The notes beneath the pieces are model-generated. The model saw only the letters and a list, made by a program, of their open reading frames with translations, did no database searches and was not told where the DNA came from. DNA of 64,000 nucleotides from Corynebacterium epidermidicanis (GTDB taxonomy: Bacteria; Actinomycetota; Actinomycetes; Mycobacteriales; Mycobacteriaceae). The translations under genes were made by a program, and so were the position numbers. Shown here one piece after another: positions 47,263 through 56,434 of this stretch (positions are counted from its first letter, which is position 1; each line of letters opens with the position of its first letter). The stretch is from the NCBI RefSeq assembly GCF_001021025.1, contig NZ_CP011541.1, positions 1,116,001 to 1,180,000 on the forward strand, written 5' to 3'.

Positions 47263-49908
47263 ATGGAACTGAAGAAGTATCAAAAACGGGTGATTGCAGA
47301 CCTCACGGACTACCTCACCCAACTCAATGAGCAACCCACACTGACTGATGCTTTCGCTGCTCATTGGGAGTCTCGACAGATCATGGTGGGGCAAAACGGT
47401 GTTGCCGGTTACCAAAACGTCATCGATGGTGTGCCGCATGTTTGCTACAAGGTGCCAACCGGTGGCGGTAAGACCTTCCTGGCATGTGCATCGGTGAAGC
47501 CAATCTTTCAGGCACTTCCACCAACACGTAAGCAAGCTGTGGTCTGGCTGGTACCGTCAGATTCGATTCTGACCCAGACCCTTGCTGCTTTGAAGAACCC
47601 AGAGCACCCTTATCGTCAAAAGCTCAACGCTGATTTCGGTGGACGAGTTGAGGTCTACTCAAAGGAAGAACTCCTGGCTGGGCAAAACTTCAGCCCTGCA
47701 ACCGTATCTGAGCAGCTATCAGTAATGGTTCTGTCCTACGATTCATTCCGTACCCGTAGCAAGGATGGTCGCAAGGCCTATCAGGCAAACGGCAACCTTG
47801 CCTCTTTCGCTACAGCTTTCGGCGCACCTGAACAGCCCATCGAGAACGCAGACGAAACCGCGTTGTTCCAGGTCATTAACCAGCTGAATCCTGTGGTGAT
47901 TGTGGATGAGTCTCACCATGCAACCAGTACCTTGAGTCATGAAATGCTGGTGAACTTCAACCCAGCCTTCATCCTGGATTTGACTGCGACCCCTAAGAAG
48001 CAAGCCAACGTCATTTCATATGTAGACGCACTTGCTTTGAAGAGTGAAAATATGGTCAAACTACCCGTGATCGCTTACAATCGCTCAAGCCAAACCGAGG
48101 TAATCACTGACGCTATCGACCTGCGCAACTCACTCGAGGTCGCTGCACAGCAACAACAGGAAAAAGGCGGACGGTACATCAGGCCAATCGTGCTTTTCCA
48201 AGCGCAACCCAAAACCGGCGAGGATGCAACTTCGTTCGAGAAGCTACGCGAAAAACTCGTCAAGACAGGTATCCCTGAAGACCAGATTGCGATCAAGACT
48301 GCGGACATCAACGAACTCAAAGGCGTGGACCTGATGAGTGAAGATTGCCCGATCCGGTTCATCATCACCGTTAACGCCTTGAAAGAAGGGTGGGACTGCC
48401 CATTTGCTTACATCTTGGCCTCGTTAGCGAACAAGACTAGCCAGGTAGATGTCGAACAGATTCTTGGTCGTGTGCTGCGCCAGCCTCACGCAACCAAGCA
48501 GCGCAACTCCCTACTAAACATGAGCTACGTGTTGACCTCGTCAAATGACTTCAACGCAACTCTCAATCAGATCATCGCAGGGCTCAACAGCGCAGGTTTT
48601 TCCAAGCGCGATTTCAGGGCCGCAGATCAAGAGCAGCTCGATTTCACCCAGAATCAACAGCCGACAGCTCCAACTGAGCTGCCTGCTACCGAGCCTCAAA
48701 CGGTTACAGAGACGGAGGACTTCCTGGAATTTGACGAAACTCAGGTAGCCGAAAATCTGGAAAATTGCCAGCACACAGAAACCGTTGATGAAGCTCCCGT
48801 CTCTGCTGGGCTTGCCGCAATGCTCGAACAAGCTCAAGAGCAAGGCAGCTCGTATGAACAAGAAGCTGAAGACGCAACCAGCATGGGCGACATCTTCGTC
48901 CCCACAGATCTGGAGAACGCCGTGGAAACATACAGGGTCAATATTGAGTTCGATGGCGACATTAAGTCTCTACGCTTGCCTCAGTTCGTTATCAAAGCAC
49001 CGGCTTCTACCTTGTTCTCAACAGGTGAAGGCGACTTTGATTTGCTTCGACATGAAGCCCTCGCGGCAGACTTCGTATTGCTGAATAAGGACATCGAACT
49101 GGATCTCACAGCAGCAGATGAACAAATGTATCGCGTGGACGTCAACAGTAACTCTGACGTCCCTAAGGCCTTCCGCATGAGCGCAGCAGACCAGCGGTTC
49201 ATGCGTGAGCACTTCGCCAAACTCAGTATCGAGAGCCAAAAACGCAATGCGGCCGATGCAATCTATGAACGCTTGAAGCCAATCAACGCGATCAATGATT
49301 CAGATCTGCGTAAATACATCGGGCGTGTAGTTGACGCCTTCGGCTCTGAAGAACTATTGACTTATCAGGAACACCCCAATGCAGTGGCTGAAAAGATCAA
49401 GCAAAAAATTCTGGGGCTACTGGAAGAACACAAGTTCAAAAAGTTCTACGCCGATATTGAGACTCGCAGGGTCGACATCCAGGACTTTTACTCACTGCCT
49501 CCAGTGATTCAGCCAGTTCAGTCCAGCTCGCTCATCGGCGGATCTCTGTATGAGGCAGAGGATCGAATGAACAACGACGAGATGGACTTCGCTGGTCGCT
49601 TCTCAGGTTTGGAAAACATCCGATGGTGGCACCGAAACATTGACCGCAAGGGTTTTTGCATCAACGGCCCTCTTAACCATTACCCAGATTTCATTCTGAT
49701 GACTCAGAGCGGCACAGTCGTCATCGTCGAGCCCAAGGGCGCACACCTCAAGAACGACGATTCACGCCGCAAACTTACCCTTGGACGCAAGTGGGCGGAC
49801 ATGGCCGGCAACAAATTCCGCTATTTCATGGTTTTCCAAGACGGAGTAACCCCGTTGGAGGATGCGTACACCATGTCCGAGTTCCTGCGAATTCTTGAAC
49901 AGCTCTAG
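47263..49908 (+). CDS. Type III-like restriction helicase-nuclease (Res)
   Basis: An 881-residue superfamily 2 helicase with a nuclease end. Walker A PTGGGKT is at residues 65-71, the DEAH-type box DESHH at 215-219, then LTATP and motif VI QILGRVLRQP. An acidic Gln/Glu-rich insertion lies at about 470-555. The C-terminal PD-(D/E)xK site is Pro808-Asp809 with Glu823 and Lys825 (VEPKG). Together with the Mod protein it would cut unmodified DNA. The helicase and nuclease residues are all intact. Confidence 0.87.
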   Translation: MELKKYQKRVIADLTDYLTQLNEQPTLTDAFAAHWESRQIMVGQNGVAGYQNVIDGVPHVCYKVPTGGGKTFLACASVKPIFQALPPTRKQAVVWLVPSDSILTQTLAALKNPEHPYRQKLNADFGGRVEVYSKEELLAGQNFSPATVSEQLSVMVLSYDSFRTRSKDGRKAYQANGNLASFATAFGAPEQPIENADETALFQVINQLNPVVIVDESHHATSTLSHEMLVNFNPAFILDLTATPKKQANVISYVDALALKSENMVKLPVIAYNRSSQTEVITDAIDLRNSLEVAAQQQQEKGGRYIRPIVLFQAQPKTGEDATSFEKLREKLVKTGIPEDQIAIKTADINELKGVDLMSEDCPIRFIITVNALKEGWDCPFAYILASLANKTSQVDVEQILGRVLRQPHATKQRNSLLNMSYVLTSSNDFNATLNQIIAGLNSAGFSKRDFRAADQEQLDFTQNQQPTAPTELPATEPQTVTETEDFLEFDETQVAENLENCQHTETVDEAPVSAGLAAMLEQAQEQGSSYEQEAEDATSMGDIFVPTDLENAVETYRVNIEFDGDIKSLRLPQFVIKAPASTLFSTGEGDFDLLRHEALAADFVLLNKDIELDLTAADEQMYRVDVNSNSDVPKAFRMSAADQRFMREHFAKLSIESQKRNAADAIYERLKPINAINDSDLRKYIGRVVDAFGSEELLTYQEHPNAVAEKIKQKILGLLEEHKFKKFYADIETRRVDIQDFYSLPPVIQPVQSSSLIGGSLYEAEDRMNNDEMDFAGRFSGLENIRWWHRNIDRKGFCINGPLNHYPDFILMTQSGTVVIVEPKGAHLKNDDSRRKLTLGRKWADMAGNKFRYFMVFQDGVTPLEDAYTMSEFLRILEQL

Positions 49909-49926
49909 GAAAGAACCACAGATGCT

Positions 49927-50838
49927 ATGAACACAGCTCTCCCGACCACACTGCCCAATATCGATCTTGCCTCGGTATTCACAGAAGTAACTCTTGATGA
50001 GCAACTTCAGCTCAACAGTGATGGTTCAGGGCTGCGCTTATTTCATCTCCAAGTACGCAACAACAAATTCGATTACGCGAGCCTAGAAGATCTCCTCATG
50101 AATAGGCTTGGGCATTTTGTGCTCTCCAGAGCCCAGATTGCCCAATACGAAATAGAAGGAAACCTTGGGTCGATTGGACTACAGGCGTCGCGTTTTCTGC
50201 GGCGGCCCGAGAACCAAGAACTTAAGGAAAATGCGCTCGGTAACTTCATGCTGCACGCGTTTCTAGAATTGGCGTTGGGTGCTCCAAAACTGCTGAGCAA
50301 AATAGAAATTGCTGAGGTTTCAGGAACCAGACAGATTCTCTGTGACGCCGTCCATTTGCTTGACCAATCAACGGGATCGAAACTGCGAGCAAACCTTATT
50401 TTTGGCGCTTCGAACGTAGTGGGAGACTTCGGAGATACCGTAGACCTAGCGCTAGAACGGGCGGTGGCAATCGCTGAAAACGAGGATGCGGAGTGCAAGC
50501 TGGTAGATCAAAACATTCTCCAGCAGCGTTTCGAACCTAAGACTACCGAGTACCTTAAGAACCTCTTACTCCCAACTGCGGCTAACAGCGCCAACTACGA
50601 CGTTGGATTTGGTTTGTTTCTTGCCTACGACCTAGGCCTTGATCCAACGCTCTACCAGCGTGAGGAATTTCCACAGGTGATGGAGCAAAAACTCAAACAG
50701 GATCTACGCGCACACATCGGTCACATTCGTGACGAGATCCAAAACCGCGGCTTAGGAATCTACCCTTTCTACATTTACACCCTGCCAATGAATGACGCTG
50801 AATCTGACCGCGTCACCATCACTGAGGCGGTGCTGTAA
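49927..50838 (+). CDS. DUF1837/HamA-like protein
   Basis: A 303-residue protein resembling HamA, the DUF1837 effector of Hachiman defence. It has ENALGNFMLHAFLEL (about 101-115), CDAVHLL with Asp140 and the strand NLIFGASNVVGDFGDTVD. In HamA the PD-(D/E)xK fold nuclease needs a Glu-x-Lys on this strand; here the position reads A-S-N (161-163), so the nuclease may be inactive. Placement immediately before a HamB-like helicase (two bases between stop and start) supports the assignment. Family membership rests on motif shape and context. Confidence 0.7.
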   Translation: MNTALPTTLPNIDLASVFTEVTLDEQLQLNSDGSGLRLFHLQVRNNKFDYASLEDLLMNRLGHFVLSRAQIAQYEIEGNLGSIGLQASRFLRRPENQELKENALGNFMLHAFLELALGAPKLLSKIEIAEVSGTRQILCDAVHLLDQSTGSKLRANLIFGASNVVGDFGDTVDLALERAVAIAENEDAECKLVDQNILQQRFEPKTTEYLKNLLLPTAANSANYDVGFGLFLAYDLGLDPTLYQREEFPQVMEQKLKQDLRAHIGHIRDEIQNRGLGIYPFYIYTLPMNDAESDRVTITEAVL

Positions 50839-50840
50839 CC

Positions 50841-53477
50841 ATGACACAGAACAAAACAGGCACACTGGGCGACGAAATTTTCGCAAACATCGAGAACAAC
50901 GAATACCTTATCGCGCTCTACGAACAGCTTCTCGAGCACTACGGCCACAATACGCTTGGCAAGGAATCACTGAGACTTGGTGATAAGCAGCTCGATGATG
51001 TACTCCGATTTGCTGACTTACTGTCAAAATCCACTCATCCAGAACGCCGTGAATATCACCAGGTGTGGGCTCAGGAAATCGCAGTGTTATGCATGGAACT
51101 CTACTGCGACAACCCAATCAGCTCACCATATCTAACCTCCATTTTCCAAGCTGTGGGCAACTACCAAGCTCTTGGAAGACTAGAGAACCAAGCTCTGCCT
51201 GACCTCTTTGAGCAGGCCTTTAACGAGTTTCAATCTGACTACCTTACGGTGCCAGGCGAAGAGGACAAGAAATTCTTCGCACCGCAAAAGCGCGCCTTCG
51301 ACGCTTTCAAGAATGATGCCTTCAGCTTTTCTGCACCCACATCATTGGGCAAATCCTTCCTGATGCGCACCTTCATCAAAGACCGCATGCTCAAAGGAGG
51401 CAAGGAAAACTTCGCAATTCTCGTGCCCACCAAGGCACTTATCAACGAAATGCGGTCGCGGTTCATCAACGAACTGGGTGAAGAACTCGAAGCCAAGAAC
51501 TATCGCGTCGTAGCCTCAGGTGGGGACATCGTTCTTGAAGGCGAGCACAACTTCATTTTTGTATTGACTCCAGAACGGATGCTTTACCTTCTGATCAACA
51601 AGCCTGACACCCACCTCGATTATCTCTTTGTGGATGAAGCTCACAAGCTCTCAGGCAAGAGCAAGCGAGCCCCGTTTTATTACCAGGTCACTACGATGCT
51701 GCTCCAGCGTCCTGAGCCGCCGAGGTTCATTTTCGCATCACCCAATATCCCAAACCCAGGAGCATTCCTTTCATTGCTCCAGTCTGCCCCTGAAAGTAGC
51801 GATGCTATGCGGACGAGGTTTTCGCCCGTATCGCAATTCAAGTTCTTTGTCGACCTTCAAACTCAAACTGTCTCCGGGTACAACCACCGGACGAAACAAA
51901 CACAGCATCTTTCTACTCTGAATGGTATTTCAAGCGTTGAAGATTACTTGTTGCACTTACGTCAACTTTCGTTAGAAAAGAAGCGCGAGCAGACCATCGT
52001 CTATCACGGGTCGAAACAAAAGGCCGTTGAAAACGCGCGCCATTTCGCCTCACTACTACCGAAAATCCACGACGATGATCTTCAAACTCTCGCAGCTGAC
52101 ATTCGCCGTGAAGTCCATGACTCCTACTTCTTGGCAGAGCTCATTGAAAAAGGCGTCGCCTACCATGTAGGACATCTGCCAGCTTCTGTGCGGCTGCGGG
52201 TTGAGGAGCTTTTCCGCGAAGGTAAAATCCACACAATCTTCTGCACCAGCACTCTACTTGAAGGCGTGAACCTACCAGCCGACAACCTAGTTGTCACAAG
52301 CCACAAAAATGGTCGCAGCAACCTCAATGAGATTGATTTCAATAACCTGATAGGCCGAGTAGGTCGCATTGAATTCAATCTCTTTGGCAACATCTACTTT
52401 GTGATGGGTGAAGGATTCAGCGCCAAAAGCACTGTCGAGAAACTGCTCAAGACTGATGTGCCTAACCAACAGCTTGCAGTAAGCGAAGCCAGCCTTCCAA
52501 ACAAAATCAAAGAAGCCATCGTGTGCGCGCTCAAGGAAGGACGCATGCCTGAACCCACTGACCTGGGTAAGGGAGAGCAAGCAGAAATGGCTCGTACCTT
52601 TTCAATCATTCTTCTGCGCGACCTTACCGCAGGAAGAGAGAGCCTAGTTACGCGATCCTTCCAGGAACTATTAACCCCTGATACTAGAGCGAGGATTTTA
52701 GAAAAATTCCGTGACTCCTACCAATCGCAACAGGATGACGACATTAACGTTTCTGTTGATCAACATGAATCGCTAGAAGCTGCTGTTAAGGCAGGTCTGA
52801 GATTTCCCCATATTGATAGAGACACAGGCCGCCCGAATTACGACGATACTCTGGGGTTTCTTCAACGACTGGCACGTATTTTTAAGTGGGACAAATATGA
52901 GAGCGCCACTATCGGTCGAACAAATAATTCAGGGTTCACCTCATTGCGCTGGTACGCAGTAATTCTTATCCAGTGGATCGAAGGTAACGGCCTGAACAGG
53001 ATTCTGAAGGAATCTATTGACTATCAGCGCAAGAACCCCGATAAGTTTTGGGTTAACTACAGGCAGGTGCGATATTTGGATACGCCTTTACACAAGAACA
53101 TCGTGTGCAACGATACCCTTGAAGCCATTGAGAACATCATCCTGTTCAGCTTCGCCAACTACTTTCTGCGAGTCTCAAACGAAATCAAGAAGCAAGAGGG
53201 CAAGGAAGTGATTGAGAATGACTGGTATGAGTATGTCGAGTACGGTACTACCAATACCAGCACTATCACGCTTCAGCGCATGGGGTTTACGAGAGAATCA
53301 GCCACATGGATTAGAAAGCATCATGCTGGCAACTACATGTTTCAAGATAAGGAAACGGGTAGCACCTACCTCAACCCGGCGCTCCTGGATGCTGAGAACC
53401 TCAGTGTTCGCCGTGAAGCCAACGAGATTAAGTTCAACGTCCCGAAGTCATTCGGCATGCCTTATTTCCTCTGGTAG
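50841..53477 (+). CDS. HamB-like DEAD/DEAH-box helicase
   Basis: An 878-residue superfamily 2 helicase, the size and layout of Hachiman HamB. Walker A APTSLGKS is at residues 165-172, DEAH is at 265-268 (VDEAHKLSG), and motif III ASPNI follows. TSTLLEGVNLPADNLV is motif V and GRVGR (505-509) motif VI. The N-terminal 150 residues are helical. HamB is known to sense damaged or phage DNA and to release HamA. It is the last gene of the six-gene operon. No terminator is clear after it. Confidence 0.8.
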   Translation: MTQNKTGTLGDEIFANIENNEYLIALYEQLLEHYGHNTLGKESLRLGDKQLDDVLRFADLLSKSTHPERREYHQVWAQEIAVLCMELYCDNPISSPYLTSIFQAVGNYQALGRLENQALPDLFEQAFNEFQSDYLTVPGEEDKKFFAPQKRAFDAFKNDAFSFSAPTSLGKSFLMRTFIKDRMLKGGKENFAILVPTKALINEMRSRFINELGEELEAKNYRVVASGGDIVLEGEHNFIFVLTPERMLYLLINKPDTHLDYLFVDEAHKLSGKSKRAPFYYQVTTMLLQRPEPPRFIFASPNIPNPGAFLSLLQSAPESSDAMRTRFSPVSQFKFFVDLQTQTVSGYNHRTKQTQHLSTLNGISSVEDYLLHLRQLSLEKKREQTIVYHGSKQKAVENARHFASLLPKIHDDDLQTLAADIRREVHDSYFLAELIEKGVAYHVGHLPASVRLRVEELFREGKIHTIFCTSTLLEGVNLPADNLVVTSHKNGRSNLNEIDFNNLIGRVGRIEFNLFGNIYFVMGEGFSAKSTVEKLLKTDVPNQQLAVSEASLPNKIKEAIVCALKEGRMPEPTDLGKGEQAEMARTFSIILLRDLTAGRESLVTRSFQELLTPDTRARILEKFRDSYQSQQDDDINVSVDQHESLEAAVKAGLRFPHIDRDTGRPNYDDTLGFLQRLARIFKWDKYESATIGRTNNSGFTSLRWYAVILIQWIEGNGLNRILKESIDYQRKNPDKFWVNYRQVRYLDTPLHKNIVCNDTLEAIENIILFSFANYFLRVSNEIKKQEGKEVIENDWYEYVEYGTTNTSTITLQRMGFTRESATWIRKHHAGNYMFQDKETGSTYLNPALLDAENLSVRREANEIKFNVPKSFGMPYFLW

Positions 53478-53689
53478 TGGCAACCTAACCTTTCGACGTC
53501 GCGCTAAACCTTTCGACGGCTACCTTGAGTGAATGTTGAATGGGTGCGTAACGATTACTGCTTGCGTCAATCCAGCAGAGAAACAGTCTGGGTTCCGACA
53601 AGAGAGGCGAGACAGATTGCGAGCTTCGTTTTTCGCCTATGGCTAGGTTTTGCTGAAATCTACTGGAAACCAAGCTCATCAGTAAGTAG
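53478..53689. other. Spacer at the junction of the defence operon and hsdM remnant
   Basis: This spacer of 212 bases holds no gene. AACCTTTCGACG occurs twice, 20 bases apart (near 53486 and 53506). There is no strong terminator. Confidence 0.4.
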
Positions 53690-54649
53690 CTACGCCGCGA
53701 GCGCGTATTCGCACCCAGCGTTTGCTCGTATCATCGGGCGCATCGTCTTTTTGGTGAGGATGTAGTCAAAGGTCTGGTCCTCGAAACGGTCGTTGGTGAG
53801 CGTATTGCCGAACTGGATGGAGTCCGGGTTGTTGCCCTGCATAATCAGGTCAGCTTTACCAATGCCGTAGGCGAACTCCATGAGTTCCTGGCCGTGCAGG
53901 GAGACTTGGATGTTGCGGTTGAGTTCTTTCAACTCGTTTTTGGCCACGAGCAACATGCCGCCGGTACCAGCGCAGGGGTCGTAGACGGTTCGGACCGGCG
54001 CGTCACCGGCCAGGCCGTCATCGTCCGATGCGAACAGCACGCCGACCATCAGCGCGATGGCGTCACGCGGGGTGTAGAACGCACCGGCGGACTTGCCCTT
54101 GGTGTTAAACGCCCGGTACATCACGTCCTCGAACATGTCGCCCATGGCGGTGTCCGGCAGGTTGTCCGGGTGCATGTCGATCTTGGCGAAGTGGCCGACC
54201 ACGCCGTACAGGCGCTGGGCGCGGGCAAGGGTTGTGATCTTCTCGGTGAACTTGAAACTGTCCCAGATGTCGCGCAGGTTGGGGGAGAAGTGGCCGAGGT
54301 AGGTGCTCAGCGCTTCGTCCACGTTGTCGTCGGTTTTGGCGATAGCGTCCAGGCTGAGTTTGGAGGTGTTGTAGAAATGCAGTCCCAGCTTGGTGCGGGC
54401 GTGGATGGACACAATCCGCTCGTCCGGTATGCCGTCGTACTGCTTTTTCAGCCCCTGGTAAAGCTTTAGGAACTCGGTTTTGCGGGAGTCCAACATGCAC
54501 TCGATGCGGCGTAGGACGGCGAACGGGATGATATAGTCACCGTATTCTTCCGGCTCGACCACACTGCGCAGGTATTTGTCGGCGGTGTTCCATACCGCGT
54601 CGGCGATGGTGCTGCGGGCGTGGCTGAGTTGTTCCTGGGTGGGGGACAC
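53690..54649 (-). pseudogene. hsdM: Type I restriction HsdM, truncated at catalytic motif
   Basis: The first 299 codons are a good HsdM: the N-terminal helical domain (from MSPTQEQLSHARSTIADAVW), GAFYTPRDA and the SAM site DPCAGTGGM (224-232). At FDYILT (294-299), exactly where NPPYG should follow, the sequence becomes unrelated (KKTMRPMIRANAG) and stops 20 codons later. The catalytic motif and the whole C-terminus are missing, and no hsdS or hsdR is present. The breakpoint is near 53750, next to the defence operon. The composition of the HsdM part is core-like. Confidence 0.85.
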
Positions 54650-54837
54650 GGCTTCTTGCTTCTCCTGATTGGGTCGGGTGTTTTCTTGGTGTTACCAGCA
54701 TATATGGCCCATGTGGCCGGTTTGTAGCACAAGCGCTTAGACGTGGGACGTATCACGGCTGGGGCGGGTTGTTGCTACATGTGGGGCGTCGTCTCTGGTG
54801 ATGAGGTGCATACGGGGAGGCTGATGTGACAGTGTGG

Positions 54838-55740
54838 TCAGGCGCCCCGATGTGGGGGTGAGAAGTGGAGTTTCTCGGCTCGTTCGCGCAGCTCGTCCTG
54901 GAAGGCGTCAATCCGCCGACCGAGCGCCTGCATGCGCTCCACAGCATCAATGAGATAGTCGGTCAGTTCGCGGGTTTCGATGGCATCTCGGTATTGGCTG
55001 AGCATCTTGGCGCCGACAGCCACCGCTATCGACGTGCGGTAGGCAAACAGTAGACTATCGAGTTCGAGATCGGTGGGGTTCGTGCTCACTGCTAGGAACT
55101 GGTAGTAGGCACGCCAGGCGTTGTGATGGGTGTAGCTGCACAGCACTTCGTAGAAGCCCTCACCGACCAGCTCGCCCAAGGTTTGTTTGACCAACTTGTC
55201 ATAGCCGACTTCATCGTGTTTGAGCTCGGGGATGGTGTGCTTCTTGGTGTAGCGTTGCAAGACCGTGTTGAGGCCGCCGTAAAGTTCGTCGAGCCCCTTG
55301 ATCGTGTGTACTTTGTCCCGGTTCATGCCACACCGGATGGCACGAGCGGCTCGGACGGTATGCTCCTCTGGTTTGTCCTCGTCTCGGTTGATGTAGAGCA
55401 ACAGCGCGATGTTTTCAATGGCGGTGCGGGCAAGTGGAGCGACGGTGGCGGGAGTGGTGAACTCGCTGTGCATAAGCTGGCCGATTTGGTTTGGGTGAGC
55501 AGCGGCGACTTGCATGATGGCTCGCGCTAGCTCGTCAGGAAGCCGCGCGACATTGCTGACGGCGGGATCGAGAATCTTGTTTACAGGTCCGGTGATGTCC
55601 GGGCCCCAAGCGGGGTGAGCGATGCCGATGCGGTTTGCCGCGTTGGCGACCCCTGTGGACAGCATGAACATGTCTTTTTTGAAGGCCGCGAACTGGGGAT
55701 CGAGCTGGCCGGATTTGTCTGTTGTCATCATGGTTGCCAA
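54838..55740 (-). CDS. Hypothetical protein, 300 aa
   Basis: The family is not recognised. The product is largely helical. It has a central TAIENIALLLYINRD, the basic RAARAIRCGMNRDKVH and a later YTHHNAWRAYYQ, a pattern of helices and conserved His/Arg that recalls DUF5677 or abortive-infection-type helical proteins, without a firm match. There is no signal peptide. Starts at 55740, 55731 or 55728 are possible. It lies in the island between the hsdM remnant and the tRNA end, so it may be a leftover of the type I system or a separate defence gene. Confidence 0.55.
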   Translation of the reverse strand: MATMMTTDKSGQLDPQFAAFKKDMFMLSTGVANAANRIGIAHPAWGPDITGPVNKILDPAVSNVARLPDELARAIMQVAAAHPNQIGQLMHSEFTTPATVAPLARTAIENIALLLYINRDEDKPEEHTVRAARAIRCGMNRDKVHTIKGLDELYGGLNTVLQRYTKKHTIPELKHDEVGYDKLVKQTLGELVGEGFYEVLCSYTHHNAWRAYYQFLAVSTNPTDLELDSLLFAYRTSIAVAVGAKMLSQYRDAIETRELTDYLIDAVERMQALGRRIDAFQDELRERAEKLHFSPPHRGA

Positions 55741-56272
55741 GTGTGACAGCTGGGGTGGACACGTCGCTGTGCGGGTGCGAACGCATGTGCGGGTACGTTC
55801 GTTCTAGCTGGGTTTTCCTTGTCCCCCTAGCGTCTCTGCCCCGTGGTCAACCGCGCACGTCGCTCGGCAATCGGAGTGTCCGCTTCTTTTTGGAAACCAC
55901 AGTCGGGGTGGGTTGCCCGGTTATAGGATCGAACTCCTCCGGGTTGACCGGCTGGCGCCGAAAATGACCAAGGTCTACGCCACACGCGGACACCCTTTTC
56001 GGCCTAGTACGTTCGGCGAGCCTGCTCGATAGCGTCATCGGGTTCGGGTGGGTGCGGGGTCGTTGGTCTCCGCGATCCGGCGCCGGTAGTCCACCCAAAT
56101 GCGCCAATTCTACTTCGTTGCTATTTTGCCTAACAGAAGTGTTTGGCCACTCTAGCTGCGTTTTCCGTGTCCCCGCTACTGTGAAAGCGCAATGGCAAAG
56201 CCCGCGACTGTTTGCATTTTGGAGAAAACTCCAAGGGATTACCGAGGTTTACTGAAACCCCTCGCCCTACAG
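55741..56272. other. 532-bp stretch at the right edge of the island, with a 23-bp direct repeat
   Basis: No supported gene. The segments 55804-55826 and 56152-56174 are 23-bp direct repeats, both starting CTAGCTG and ending TGTCCCC, identical at 21 positions and 348 bases apart. A minus frame at 55847-56107 has a coding-like tail (EEFDPITGQPTPTVVSKKKR) but no good start. The region ends at a tRNA gene whose 3' end faces the island, so att-site remnants are possible. Confidence 0.5.
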
Positions 56273-56346
56273 TGCCCCTGGTGAGACTCGAACTCACACT
56301 GCACGGGTTTTGAATCCGTTTCCTCTGCCAATTGGGATACAGGGGC
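56273..56346 (-). tRNA. tRNA with anticodon CAA (Leu by codon), short variable loop
   Basis: 74 bases on the minus strand: acceptor GCCCCTG/CAGGGGC, three-pair D stem (TCC/GGA), anticodon stem ACGGA/CCCGT with one A-C mismatch and loop TTCAAAA (anticodon CAA). The variable loop has 5 bases and the T-arm is GTGAG TTCGAGT CTCAC. tRNA-Leu normally has a long variable arm, which this lacks, so the amino acid is uncertain. Confidence 0.75.
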
Positions 56347-56420
56347 GTTAGCGTCAAACCGGTTGGCTCGTGCGCTGGAAACAAATATTAACCCAAAGCT
56401 TGGCAGAAAATGAAATCGCC

Positions 56421-56426
56421 TAGACT
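56421..56426 (+). promoter_or_regulatory. polA -10 box (leaderless)
   Basis: TAGACT with a possible -35 TTGGCA at 56400-56405 (15-base spacer). GTG 56435 begins eight bases after the box and no ribosome site is present. Confidence 0.5.
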
Positions 56427-56434
56427 GGGGTGTC

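Noticed and set aside
53486..53517. Tandem AACCTTTCGACG repeat as att site
   Set aside because: Only two 12-base copies 20 bases apart, with no third copy seen at the other edge of the island.
55847..56107. 86-aa minus-strand frame near the tRNA
   Set aside because: Only the tail looks coding, there is no good start or ribosome site, and a 23-bp repeat lies on each side.
53690..56272. Integrase gene for the island
   Set aside because: No tyrosine or serine recombinase motif is present in any frame examined here. The small HTH at 45250 alone does not show excisionase function.
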